DNA from: Arthrobacter sp. M2012083
GTDB taxonomy: Bacteria; Actinomycetota; Actinomycetes; Actinomycetales; Micrococcaceae
DNA length: 64,000 nucleotides
Assembly (NCBI RefSeq): GCF_000281065.1
Contig: NZ_AKKK01000007.1
Coordinates: 42,740 to 106,739, forward strand
Direction: 5' to 3'
Shown: in pieces, positions 50,126-58,891 of the stretch
Layout: every line of letters starts with the position of its first letter
How positions within the stretch are numbered: position 1 is the first letter of the stretch
Program-made: the position numbers and the translations under genes
Notes under the pieces: model-generated
What the model was told of the DNA's origin: nothing
Seen by the model: the letters and a program-made list of their open reading frames with translations, nothing else
The model's database searches: none

Positions 50126-50680
50126 ATGCACAACACTTCCCTCAAGTCTTTCCGCAGGAAGCGGGCCCTCGGCTGCGGCCTCGCCCTCTCAGCGACGACA
50201 CTGGCCGCGGCGCTGATCCTGCACCCCGCCAGCTCTTCGCAGACCGGGGAAGGCGGCACTAGGACCGCACTCGAGCGCGCAGGGGAACAGACGCCTGACA
50301 TCAACGTCATTGACATGACCTCCGATGCCGGGACGACAGTCACCGACAACATGTCCATCTCCAACGGCGACGAACTTCACGCTGCTGCCGGCGATACTGC
50401 CAGCGGAATCATTGTCCTCCACAAGCAGCCGACCGTCTTCGCTTACTCTCCCGGGGATGGCAACCCCATCACCGCCCCCGAACCCATCCCGAGGGCCACG
50501 GATACGGGACGCCCCACGGAGATGGAGTCCACAGTCTCTCCGCCGCCCGCCGCCCCAACACCGAACCCCGGCCCGGACGACAGCAACGCGCCCTTGGTCG
50601 CCGTAGTCGCTGCAGGGATCCTTGCCCTGGTCGGCGGGGCCTTCCTCCTCTCCCAGAGGTCACTTCGGAACAAGCCCTGA
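50126..50680 (+). CDS. Secreted, C-terminally anchored small protein
   Basis: A 184-residue protein with a Tat/Sec-like signal (KSFRRKRALGCGLALSATTLAAALIL), a short beta-rich domain with DVIDMTSDAG-like composition (for example SISNGDELHAAAG), a Pro/Thr-rich linker and a C-terminal membrane anchor (VAVVAAGILALVGGAFLL) followed by RSLRNKP. Such a sortase-independent anchor would display the domain on the cell surface. It follows the multi-TM gene by 68 bases. Not recognised as a known family. Confidence 0.65.
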   Translation: MHNTSLKSFRRKRALGCGLALSATTLAAALILHPASSSQTGEGGTRTALERAGEQTPDINVIDMTSDAGTTVTDNMSISNGDELHAAAGDTASGIIVLHKQPTVFAYSPGDGNPITAPEPIPRATDTGRPTEMESTVSPPPAAPTPNPGPDDSNAPLVAVVAAGILALVGGAFLLSQRSLRNKP

Positions 50681-50844
50681 ACCGACGAGGCGATCCTACC
50701 GGGCAGCGAAGCCCCGCCGATGGCACGGCTAAAGCTGCAGTCTTCAGGTGCTGTTGGGGGTGCTTGGTAGGGAAACTTGCGGCAATCCAGGCGGTAACGA
50801 GACCAAGCCACAGTTTTAGGAAAATGGGCATATTGGTCGGGGGA

Positions 50845-50882
50845 ATCCGACGGAGACCTCTTTGGGGAGGCCTCCGTCGGAT
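50845..50882. terminator. Hairpin terminator
   Basis: The 16-base arms ATCCGACGGAGACCTC and GAGGCCTCCGTCGGAT pair with one mismatch around a six-base loop. They lie between the 3' ends of convergent genes. Confidence 0.8.
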
Positions 50883-50893
50883 CAACCCCTCTG

Positions 50894-51772
50894 TCAGGCG
50901 GCGTCTGCGGGCCGGAAACTGGCGCCGCCGTCGGTGGAGACAACGATTCCGTCCGGCGTTGCTGCCCAGATCCAGGGTTTCCCGTCGGCGCCTTTGACCG
51001 CCGCTATGGCCAGCACTTCACCGTCGACCCTGCCCTTCTTGGTCCATGTGGCGCCGGCGTCTGCTGAGTAATACGTGGTCCCGTCAGGGGCAACGCCTGC
51101 CGCTTCGACCGGGTTGGCGAAGGCGGCGTACTGGATCACCGGTCCGCCCTGGAGCAAGTCCCACGTTGTTCCACCATCGGTCGAGCGCTGGATTCCCTCG
51201 GTGGTGGTGCCCAGCACAGTGTCACTGTCGGGGTGCCCGGCCAGGACTGCCGGGGCGAACATTGCTGCCACGGTGTTCCAGGTTTTCCCGTCGGGGCTGC
51301 TTCGCAGCTGCCCGTCGAAGGCAACGATCCCGGATTTGGTGGTGGTCAGGGCATGGAAGTCGGACTCGCCCTGCCGTGAGAGTTTCTCCCAAGTCTGTCC
51401 TCCGTCGGTGGATTTGATCAGCCCGAGGGGATTAGGCAAGTCGGAACCCGGGCCGGGATGCCCGGAGGCGTAGAAGACGCCGTCTTGGCCGGCAGTAAAA
51501 CCCATCAGATCGTTGGTGCCGCCGATCTTGCTGGCGGGCTGTTTCGTGACGTCGAACAGCCCGTCATGGGTGGCCAAAAGCACCTGGCTGGTCTCGCCGT
51601 TCACGCTCAGACCGTGGACGTGGCTGCTGGGCAGGGCCTTGTCGCTCAACTCAATGGACGGAGCAGTGGATGCCGGTGGACTGGCCGGCGCGCAGGCTGC
51701 CATGGCAAGGACGAGCGCCGCGGCCGAAAGCAGGACGCCGCGTCGCCGCGCCGCAGGGGTGAAGGAGTGCAT
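50894..51772 (-). CDS. F510_1955-family beta-propeller lipoprotein
   Basis: A 292-residue lipoprotein (LAMAACAPASP, Cys at residue 27) with repeated BNR/Asp-box-like units: KSTDGGQTWEKL, RSSPDGKTWNTV, STDGGTTWDLLQG, YSADAGATWTKKG and STDGGASF. The HVHGLSVNG start fits the family known as F510_1955 glycosylhydrolase-like; a copper/metal cluster is its usual home. The actual activity is unknown. It is followed by the DUF305 gene on the same strand (upstream), forming a probable two-gene unit. Confidence 0.88.
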   Translation of the reverse strand: MHSFTPAARRRGVLLSAAALVLAMAACAPASPPASTAPSIELSDKALPSSHVHGLSVNGETSQVLLATHDGLFDVTKQPASKIGGTNDLMGFTAGQDGVFYASGHPGPGSDLPNPLGLIKSTDGGQTWEKLSRQGESDFHALTTTKSGIVAFDGQLRSSPDGKTWNTVAAMFAPAVLAGHPDSDTVLGTTTEGIQRSTDGGTTWDLLQGGPVIQYAAFANPVEAAGVAPDGTTYYSADAGATWTKKGRVDGEVLAIAAVKGADGKPWIWAATPDGIVVSTDGGASFRPADAA

Positions 51773-51854
51773 GGGAAAGCTCCAAGGGGTGGAAGGGAAG
51801 GCGGAGAGAGGCCGGCCCCGCGCAATTGGCGGCGGGGCCGGCCCGTTAGGGGGC

Positions 51855-52469
51855 CTAGAGGCTGGCCAGCAGTGTCTGCATTTCCTTGATCTCGGCTTCC
51901 TGGGCGCTGACGATGTCCTTGCTCAGTTGGACAGCTGCGGGGTCTTTGCCGTCCGTGGTTTCGGTTTTGGCCATGGTCACTGCGCCCTCGTGGTGGGCGA
52001 TCATCTGGGTCAGGAACAGTTTCGCGGCTTCCACACCCTGGGCGGCTTCAAGCTTGGTCATGTCTTCGGCGCCCATCATGCCGTCCATGCTGTGCCCGGT
52101 GGCCATCTGCGTCGACTCACCCCAACTCTGCAACCAGCCGGTCATCTTCTCGATCTCCGGTCCTTGCGCGTCCTTGATGCGGGTGGCCAGGGCCGTTACC
52201 TCGGCAGGAATGTCCTGCTTTTTCAGGATCATGTCGCTCATCTCCATCGCCTGGGCGTGGTGCGGAATCATCATCTGGGCGAACATCACGTCAGCGGAGT
52301 TATGAGCCCCGGCCGCGGCCGGGCTTGAAGCGCTGGAAGAGCTGCCGTGGTCCATTCCCGGCATGGACGTCCCGGAGGAACCGGAACCGCCGGACGCGCC
52401 GCAACCGGCCAGAGCGATCACTGCAGCGACAGCTGTTACGGCAACAGGCAAGAATTTTTTCGTATTCAT
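51855..52469 (-). CDS. DUF305 copper-cluster lipoprotein
   Basis: A 204-residue lipoprotein from ATG 52469 with lipobox ALAGCGAS, a Ser/Met/His-rich linker (MPGMDHGSSSS) and a helical DUF305 domain: FAQMMIPHHAQAMEMSDMIL and FLTQMIAHHEGAVTMAKTE. Paired His-His/Met residues suit copper binding in the periplasm-like space. AAGGACC precedes the start. It forms a unit with the F510_1955 gene. Confidence 0.9.
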   Translation of the reverse strand: MNTKKFLPVAVTAVAAVIALAGCGASGGSGSSGTSMPGMDHGSSSSASSPAAAGAHNSADVMFAQMMIPHHAQAMEMSDMILKKQDIPAEVTALATRIKDAQGPEIEKMTGWLQSWGESTQMATGHSMDGMMGAEDMTKLEAAQGVEAAKLFLTQMIAHHEGAVTMAKTETTDGKDPAAVQLSKDIVSAQEAEIKEMQTLLASL

Positions 52470-52619
52470 GAAAATCAGGTCCTTCATAAAGAATTTAGGG
52501 GCGCAAAGACGCCCGCCTTAAAGGTGGTAATTTCATCAGCTACGCAACGGTCATCCCTGAAAAGGGGTGACCGGCGTCTGGAAGAACAGTCCCGGGGCGG
52601 GCCCGGGCAGACGGGACGG

Positions 52620-53111
52620 CTACGTTCTGCTGATGGACAACTCACCCGGTGAAGGACTGCCGGGACGGTAGGACCATGGGGCAAGAGCCGTGCTGGTTGA
52701 GGCCGCGGACTGCCCTGTAATGGAGAGCGCTTCAGTCGGCGCAGGCGCTGCCAGGCCCCCCGTCGCGACCGAGGGTATGCAGGCGACGTTTACTGAGTGT
52801 TGGCTTGAGCAGTTCCCGGAACAGGAGCACTGGGCAAAGGAAGCTGCACCACTGCTAGGGGGCAGCTCCTGCAATGCATCCTCCCTCGACGCGGCCAGAT
52901 GGGCGCCGTGACCGGATGCTTGGCTCCCGGAGCCGGACAGGGCCTGCCCGGCCGTATCCGGCATGCCCGCCGAAGCCGTCACACTTGAGTGTGCCGAATG
53001 GGTGCCGGCCAGGACATGCATGCCCAGGATTCCGGCGATGATGGCAAGGACAGCGGTCAGAAGCGCGGTCGTGAGCAGGGCGGACCCGGCCATGGTGCGT
53101 TGCGTGGCCAT
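52620..53111 (-). CDS. DUF6153-family protein (copy 2)
   Basis: A 163-residue paralogue of the protein at 44215: an N-terminal membrane segment with IIAGILGMHVLAGTHSAHSS, then a flexible part with a Cys-rich patch FAQCSCSGNCSSQHSVNVAC and the same ISRT-type C-terminus (LSISRT; copy 1 ends GISRT). The shared end and membrane motif show clear common descent. AGGAGG lies before the ATG. It is located between DUF305 and copB. Confidence 0.85.
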   Translation of the reverse strand: MATQRTMAGSALLTTALLTAVLAIIAGILGMHVLAGTHSAHSSVTASAGMPDTAGQALSGSGSQASGHGAHLAASREDALQELPPSSGAASFAQCSCSGNCSSQHSVNVACIPSVATGGLAAPAPTEALSITGQSAASTSTALAPWSYRPGSPSPGELSISRT

Positions 53112-53202
53112 GCTGGTCCTCCTCCCTGCGTACTTGCTGTTTCTAGGCTACCGGCACCGGCGCCCCTATTCGGCGGGACGACGGTGCCGGTTCACTGATG
53201 GC

Positions 53203-55344
53203 TCAACGAACCTGGGAGGGGTTCAGTTTCACCCGGCGGAGCAGCTGGGCGTTGAGGGCGACCACGATCGTTGAAAGCGACATCAGAACCGCGCCCGCAG
53301 CCGGGGACAGGACGATGCCCGCGAAGGCCAACACGCCCGCTGCCAGAGGCACGGCGATGACGTTGTACCCCGTCGCCCACACGAGGTTCTGCCACATCTT
53401 GGTGTAACTCGCCCTCGACAAATCAACCATGGACAGCACAGCCCGGGGGTCATTGCCGGCCAGGATCACCCCCGCTGACTCCATGGCCACATCGGTGCCG
53501 GCACCGATGGCGATCCCGACTTCGGCCCGGGCCAGGGCCGGAGAGTCGTTGACCCCGTCACCGACCATGGCCACTTTCAGGCCGCGGGCCTGCAACTGGG
53601 CGACCTTCTTGTCCTTATCCACGGGAAGGACTTCAGCAAAGACCTCATCGATGTTCAGTTCCGCGCCCACCGCTTTGGCCACCTGCTGCGCGTCGCCGGT
53701 GATCATGGCGACCTTGACGCCCCTGCTTTGAAGGGCGGCCACTGCCTGCCGGGATTCCGGACGGATCGCGTCCTCCAAACTGACCGCACCCAGGATCCGG
53801 TCCCCGTCGATGACGTGCAGCACGGCAGCTCCTCGGCCCATCCATTCCCGCGTGGACCTGGCCAAGGCCTCGGGTTCGGTAAGTCCCAGTTCGCGCAGCA
53901 GTGCCGGGCCGCCGACCTGGACGGTACGGCCGTCGACCGTGGCGCGTACGCCCCGGCCGGTCATGGACGTGAAACCGGTCGCCTGTGGGAGGGGCAGGCC
54001 TTTGTAGTGTGCTGCCCGGACGATGGCACGCGCCACGGGGTGTTCGCTGTCGGACTCCACCGTCGCGGCGAGGGCCAGGAGTTCATCGGTAGAACCGCCG
54101 TCGATAGTTGCGGTGTTCCTGACTTCAGGTTCGCCCTTGGTTAGGGTGCCGGTTTTGTCGAACAGGACGACGTCGATGGTGCGCATCCGCTCCAGGGCGA
54201 TCCGGTTCTTGATCAGTACCCCGGCCTTGGCGGCCTGTTCCGTGGAGATCGCTATCACCAGTGGAATGGCGAGTCCGAGCGCGTGCGGGCAGGCGATCAC
54301 CAGAACTGTGACGGTGCGCGTCACGGCTTCGGGCAAGCTTCCCAGGAGGACCCACGCGATGAACGTGATCACGCCGGCGATGGTGGCGAAGTAGAACAGG
54401 AACGCCGCTGCCCGATCCGCCAGGGCCTGGGCCTTGGACGAGGAGGCCTGGGCTTCGGCTACGAGCCGTTGGATGCCGGCCAACGCCGTGTCATCCCCGA
54501 CGGCCGTTACACTGACCCGGACGGTATTGTCCGTGGCTACGGTTCCGGCTACTACCGGATCACCCGTAGTGCGCAGCACTGTTTTGGATTCACCGGTGAT
54601 CATGGATTCATCGAACTCGGCGCGTCCGTCAACGACGGTGCCGTCGGCGGGCATCCGGGCCCCGGACCGGACCAGGACGATGTCCCCTTGCCGTAGTTCT
54701 GACACCGGGACAGTTTCGACGCCGGCGTCGGTGACGCGTTCGGCCTCATCAGGCAGCAGAGCTGCCAAAGCGTCCAAAGCACCTTGGGCCGAACCCAGCG
54801 CCCGCATTTCAATCCAGTGTCCGAGCAGCATGATGGCAACCAGCAGCGCCAGTTCCCACCAGAAGTCGAGATCGAAATTCCCGATTCTCAGGCTTGTGGC
54901 CCAGGACGCCGCGAACGCGACGGTGATGGCCATCGCGATCAGGAGCATCATCCCGGGCTGCCGGGATTTCAGTTCATTGACCCCGCCCTTGAGGAACGGC
55001 ATACCTCCATAGACGAAGATCACCGTGCCCAGGACCGGAGGGATCCAGGACGAGCCCGGGAACTCCAGGGGCATGTAGCCCAAAAGGTGCCCGAACATCG
55101 GGCTGAAATACACAACCGGGACCGACAATGCCAAGGTCAGCCAGAACCTGTCTTTGAACATGGCCGTGCTGTGTCCGGCGTGTTGGCCGTGGTTGTGTAC
55201 CGCGTGATCATCCCGGGCATCATGCCCGTGGGGGTGGTGCGCAGGTTCATTTTTTGCCCCGCCGGAGTGAACGGGAGTCGTTGCCTCAGGGTCAGCTTCG
55301 CCGACCTGTGACGGGTGGTGATGGTGATGGTCGTGCTCTGCCAT
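53203..55344 (-). CDS. copB: CopB-type P1B ATPase
   Basis: A 713-residue heavy-metal ATPase with a His-rich N-terminus (EHDHHHHHPSQVGE, HHPHGHDARDDHAVHNHGQH) instead of an HMA domain, the P1B-3 CPH motif in VIACPHALGLAIPL, FDKTGTLTKGEPE for phosphorylation and GDGVNDSPAL. CPH together with a His-rich tail is typical of CopB, exporting copper (or silver) from the cytoplasm. GGAGGAG precedes the ATG. It lies downstream of the HMA gene on the same strand, sharing its copper-type promoter. Confidence 0.93.
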   Translation of the reverse strand: MAEHDHHHHHPSQVGEADPEATTPVHSGGAKNEPAHHPHGHDARDDHAVHNHGQHAGHSTAMFKDRFWLTLALSVPVVYFSPMFGHLLGYMPLEFPGSSWIPPVLGTVIFVYGGMPFLKGGVNELKSRQPGMMLLIAMAITVAFAASWATSLRIGNFDLDFWWELALLVAIMLLGHWIEMRALGSAQGALDALAALLPDEAERVTDAGVETVPVSELRQGDIVLVRSGARMPADGTVVDGRAEFDESMITGESKTVLRTTGDPVVAGTVATDNTVRVSVTAVGDDTALAGIQRLVAEAQASSSKAQALADRAAAFLFYFATIAGVITFIAWVLLGSLPEAVTRTVTVLVIACPHALGLAIPLVIAISTEQAAKAGVLIKNRIALERMRTIDVVLFDKTGTLTKGEPEVRNTATIDGGSTDELLALAATVESDSEHPVARAIVRAAHYKGLPLPQATGFTSMTGRGVRATVDGRTVQVGGPALLRELGLTEPEALARSTREWMGRGAAVLHVIDGDRILGAVSLEDAIRPESRQAVAALQSRGVKVAMITGDAQQVAKAVGAELNIDEVFAEVLPVDKDKKVAQLQARGLKVAMVGDGVNDSPALARAEVGIAIGAGTDVAMESAGVILAGNDPRAVLSMVDLSRASYTKMWQNLVWATGYNVIAVPLAAGVLAFAGIVLSPAAGAVLMSLSTIVVALNAQLLRRVKLNPSQVR

Positions 55345-55406
55345 GATGAGCTCCTCCAGGTATGGCCGCGGTTTCGTCCGGAGCGGCGCGAGCCATGTGT
55401 TTTGAA

Positions 55407-55712
55407 CTAGCTGGTCACCTTGTATCCGGCCGAGGTGACGGCGTCCCGGACCGCGATAGCCGTGGCCGAGCCGGAAACGATCAGACGGGAGATCCCGCCG
55501 GGAACGAGGTCAACGGTCGCCGATTCAACTCCGGCCACAGCGTTCACTGCCTTTTCCACGGTGGCTTTGCAGCCACCGCAGGTCAGGCCTTCCAGGGAAA
55601 ACCCGGTGCCCACGGCGGTTTGTGGTGCCGGGGCGGCTTCAGTGGAGCAGCAGCCGCAACCCGTTGAGGAGGTAGGAGTCACGGGCAGTTCGGTGCGTGA
55701 TGGTGTTTGCAT
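55407..55712 (-). CDS. HMA-domain copper-binding protein
   Basis: About 101 residues from ATG 55712. N-terminal Cys-rich stretch STGCGCCSTEAAPAP, then a heavy-metal-associated domain with GLTCGGCKATVEKAVNAVAG and VSGSATAIAVRDAVTSAGYK. The extra CGCC could hold a second metal site. It is a CopZ-like chaperone for the CopB ATPase downstream. A longer frame to 55958 is unlikely since it crosses the promoter. Confidence 0.85.
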   Translation of the reverse strand: MQTPSRTELPVTPTSSTGCGCCSTEAAPAPQTAVGTGFSLEGLTCGGCKATVEKAVNAVAGVESATVDLVPGGISRLIVSGSATAIAVRDAVTSAGYKVTS

Positions 55713-55817
55713 GTCAGTTCCATTCATTGCGGAAGATGCGATGGGTGCTGTGGTTGAACGGTTGTAAAGAGGGACCAGTCGGCCCTCCGCGACATACCAC
55801 TCACTGACAACACCCAA

Positions 55818-55846
55818 AATATACCCCCTAGGGGTATGTTTGGCAA
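55818..55846 (-). promoter_or_regulatory. CsoR-type operator embedded in the HMA/copB promoter
   Basis: On the minus strand TTGCCA (55846-55841), a 17-base spacer AACATACCCCTAGGGGG and TATATT (55823-55818). The palindrome sits exactly between the two boxes, as in the MFS and copZ promoters. Confidence 0.7.
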
Positions 55847-55949
55847 CCCGCGTTGTAGTGGTCTTCAACACGGAGCGCTGAAGGTATTGAACCGCGGACC
55901 GGAGGAGAGCCATCCTTGAGGAAGCGCGGAACACGAAAGGAAACTCGCT

Positions 55950-56354
55950 GTGGATCATTCAGACCGAGGCCGAGAAACGCCGCCGTCAGTGTCCGGAGTG
56001 CTCGCGGCCCTGACGCATATCGACACCGTAGGTTTTCATGGCATCGCCACGACACTCACCGGGCCAGAGCCGGCAATCGACCGGAACTGGGCGCCCTTAA
56101 TCGACAACGCGCGCACTGCTGTAGCCGTTACGGCCTGGCCCGAAGACATCCGGACCGCGGCCGATAGATTTACTGCGGCCGCCGCGGCGCTGGTCACCGT
56201 TCTGAAAAGGCGTGACATATCCGCAGTCGCGGATCCTGCGAAGGAGCTCCATATCGCCTACCATGCACTCAGTGACGCAGGCTGGAATCATCTTGCATCA
56301 ACAGCAGGGATTTCCGGTGGCAGCGACCATCACGACGCCGGACATCACCACTGA
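55950..56354 (+). CDS. Small helical protein with His-rich C-terminus
   Basis: The 134-residue product (GTG start, AAAGGA upstream) is helical and acidic, with VGFHGIATTLTGPEPAIDRN and TVLKRRDISAVADPAKELH and ends in GGSDHHDAGHHH. A His tail suggests nickel or copper binding. It is divergent from the HMA-copB operon, with the copper operator between them, so co-regulation is plausible. No family is recognised. Confidence 0.6.
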   Translation: MDHSDRGRETPPSVSGVLAALTHIDTVGFHGIATTLTGPEPAIDRNWAPLIDNARTAVAVTAWPEDIRTAADRFTAAAAALVTVLKRRDISAVADPAKELHIAYHALSDAGWNHLASTAGISGGSDHHDAGHHH

Positions 56355-56550
56355 TTCTGCCGTTCCAGGCAGGGAGGAGACCCCGTTTTGTTTATCGGGG
56401 ACAGAGGCGAGAACATGATGCGGCTGCCTGCACGCCCTGCACCAGTGAGTGTCCGCGACACCCGACCACGGGCTGGCTCACTAGCCGGCGGTTCTCATGA
56501 CGGCCGCCCTTCCTTCGCGCGCTGCTCGCTTCGGGCAGGGTTTGCAGCGG

Positions 56551-57828
56551 TCAGGGCACGGTTATGTCCTTTGGAGTAGCAGGCTGGACGGGTTTACGGA
56601 TGCCGGTTGCCTTGACAACCAACACGGCGAGAAGAGTTGTGACAGGGATGGCTAGTACCAGTCCTACGGAGCCGACCAGGGTCCGAACCACTTCCTCTGA
56701 CATTTCCGCGCTTGTCAGCGCTTCTCCCAGGGGCCGGTTGTGGAGCATCACTAGAATCATGATCGGTAAAGCGGTTCCCGCGTAAGCGAACGCGATCGTG
56801 TAGACCGTGGAGGCGATGTGGTCGCGGCCGATACGCATGGCAGATGTGAAGAGGTTGCGCGCGGAAGTTCCCGGAGCGAGCTCATGGAGTTCCCACACCG
56901 AAGAGGATTGTGCGATGGTGACGTCGTTCAGCACGCCGAGTCCGGAAATGATGAGCCCGCACAGGATGATGTCTGAGATGGAGATGTTGCCCGAAATGTT
57001 GGACAGGGTCGAAGCTTCAGAGCTCCCTGCGCCCCAAAGATTTGCGGCATCCGTTGACCACGCTGCCAGTGCCGCCGTGATGGCAAGTCCGAACATGGTG
57101 CCCAGCAGGGCAGTGGATGTGCGGGCGGAAAATCCGTGGGCGAAGTACAGCATGCCGATCATGATCACCGTGGATCCCACGAGTGCCAGTAGCAGCGGGG
57201 GTTTTCCCTCCACCAACCCCGGAAGAACGAACCCGGCCAGCACGGCAAAGGCGCCTACCAGTCCGATAAGTGCCCGGAGCCCGCGCCAGCGGGCAACAGC
57301 AATCACCACCAAGGAATACAGGACGGCCAGCAGTAAGATCGGCAGCGTACGGACGAAATCAACGAAGATGTATCGGGGCGTCGCCGGGCTGTCTGCAACG
57401 CCCGAGGACGACGTCAAATCCAAGTAACTGATTTTGTCTCCGGCTCGTACACCATGGGACTTCACTACGTCCGGGTTGATGATCACCTTGACCGGGCTGC
57501 CGCCTTTATCCGGTTCGGTGAACGCAAACGTACAGTTGGAGCCCCCAGGGCTCTGGGTGTTCTGGCTCGTCCCCTGCGTACAGCTTTCCTGAATTACGCT
57601 TTGAATCTTTCCGCTCTCAAAGGTCGCACCGGGGGCACCAGAGTAGGGGCTGGTAAGGGTGATGCCTTCCCTGCTGCCCGAGGGCCACATCAGGACCATG
57701 GTGGCCAACGTCAGCAGAGTCAGAGGTACGAGGACCGCCAAGAGCAACCGATTTGCGCGCCGCCGCAGGGCCTTCGCTCGGGGCGATGGATCCGGCTCCG
57801 CATGGGAGTGGCCATGTCCAGCGCCCAT
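56551..57828 (-). CDS. YibE/F-family membrane protein
   Basis: A 425-residue protein with a His-rich start (MGAGHGHSHAEPD), one N-terminal membrane helix, an outer beta-rich domain of about 110 residues with two Cys (ESCTQGT, SNCTFAF) and about seven C-terminal membrane helices (for example ISDIILCGLIISGLGVLNDV; SSVWELHELAP). This matches YibE/F-like proteins whose activity is unknown. The His-rich tail suits the metal context. The TTG at 57831 is an alternative start. Confidence 0.85.
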   Translation of the reverse strand: MGAGHGHSHAEPDPSPRAKALRRRANRLLLAVLVPLTLLTLATMVLMWPSGSREGITLTSPYSGAPGATFESGKIQSVIQESCTQGTSQNTQSPGGSNCTFAFTEPDKGGSPVKVIINPDVVKSHGVRAGDKISYLDLTSSSGVADSPATPRYIFVDFVRTLPILLLAVLYSLVVIAVARWRGLRALIGLVGAFAVLAGFVLPGLVEGKPPLLLALVGSTVIMIGMLYFAHGFSARTSTALLGTMFGLAITAALAAWSTDAANLWGAGSSEASTLSNISGNISISDIILCGLIISGLGVLNDVTIAQSSSVWELHELAPGTSARNLFTSAMRIGRDHIASTVYTIAFAYAGTALPIMILVMLHNRPLGEALTSAEMSEEVVRTLVGSVGLVLAIPVTTLLAVLVVKATGIRKPVQPATPKDITVP

Positions 57829-58187
57829 CAAAAGTTCAACCTCACCCGTTGAACTTTACTGTGCAAGGCTCCCAGATACTGACCCGGCCGTTGTACCCGG
57901 GCCCCGATGATGAACGAGCATGAACAAGAACGTCCCGGAGGTGGCCGGGGAAGATGGGCGGGCAGGAGTGGTCGGTTCACCGGCTCCGTCGCTGTCTGGT
58001 GACGGCGATGATGAACGAGCATGAACAAGAACGTCCCGGAGGTGGCCGGGGAAGATGGGCGGGCAGGAGTGGTCGGTTCACCGGCTCCGTCGCTGTCTGG
58101 TGACGGCGATGAGGACGGGTCCCGCGCAGCATAGGATCATGCGTTCATGTGCGGGTCTCCGGTGCTCAGGGTCAGAGTGTTCGGGTG
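57829..58187. other. Gene-free stretch between merB and yibE-type gene
   Basis: Apart from the 101-bp tandem duplication, no gene or terminator is supported. No mer transporter gene is found in it. Confidence 0.5.
57905..58106 (+). repeat. Perfect 101-bp tandem duplication
   Basis: A 101-bp unit beginning CGATGATGAACGAGCATGAA (57905-58005) is repeated without change (58006-58106), and a third copy starts with CGATGA at 58107. It lies between merB and the YibE/F gene and does not lie in any supported gene. The perfect identity suggests a recent event, or a misassembly. Confidence 0.9.
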
Positions 58188-58856
58188 TCAGAGTGCGCAG
58201 CAGTCGTGCGGTGCGTCGGGGGACGGAGTCTCAGTGGTCGTGTCCGACAGCATGGAGGCTGCGATGGCCGCGCCGGCCCGGTGTGCTGCGTCGATGTCCA
58301 GGACTTCGCTGCCGGGGTGGGTTTCCAGCCAAGTACGGGCGTCCTCGCGGGAGGCGAAGTAGTGGACCTGGTTGCAGAACGAGGACCGGACCGGCCCTGT
58401 ACCTTCGGGATTGACGAGGGACACGACGGCGGTGGCCGGCTGCACGGAGGTGACGGTGCCATCGGCACCCGTCGTGACCCGGATAGGGGTTCCGCTGCGC
58501 GGGGAGCTCGACTCTATGGTCGCCGCTTTCCCGATGAGGGCTGGGAAGATGAGGGTGTCCAGGGCGCACCAGGTGTAGAGCTGCTCGCCGGCCACGGTGT
58601 AGGGGTGCGGGGTGGGACGCAGTGTGAGGCCCAGGCCGAGGATGCACCCGTCGTCGTCATACTCGGTGTCCGGGACGGCGGCTAGCCCCTGCCGGACCGC
58701 GTCTTCGCTCCGTCCGCTGGCGGTGGCCAGTTCGGCGACCGTGACGGGCTCGCCTTCGGCCAGGAGCCGCAGCAACGGCACGAACAATTCAGGTTCGATC
58801 CCGGACCGTGAAGGGGACAGCAGGTAGGTGAGGGCCGGGTGGTCGGTGGTTGTCAT
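58188..58856 (-). CDS. merB: Organomercurial lyase
   Basis: A 222-residue MerB starting MTTTDHPALT. The catalytic residues are present: Cys97 and Asp100 in YTWCALDTLIFP and Cys161 in SSFCNQVHYFAS, equivalent to the Cys96/Asp99/Cys159 triad of the classical enzyme. It breaks the carbon-mercury bond, giving Hg(II) for MerA. The C-terminus DAPHDCCAL adds two further Cys that could pass Hg on. It lies 35 bases downstream of merA on the same strand. A longer frame to 58982 overlaps merA and is rejected. Confidence 0.93.
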   Translation of the reverse strand: MTTTDHPALTYLLSPSRSGIEPELFVPLLRLLAEGEPVTVAELATASGRSEDAVRQGLAAVPDTEYDDDGCILGLGLTLRPTPHPYTVAGEQLYTWCALDTLIFPALIGKAATIESSSPRSGTPIRVTTGADGTVTSVQPATAVVSLVNPEGTGPVRSSFCNQVHYFASREDARTWLETHPGSEVLDIDAAHRAGAAIAASMLSDTTTETPSPDAPHDCCAL

Positions 58857-58891
58857 GGGATTGGCTTTGTTGATGTTCGGGGCCCGCGCTT

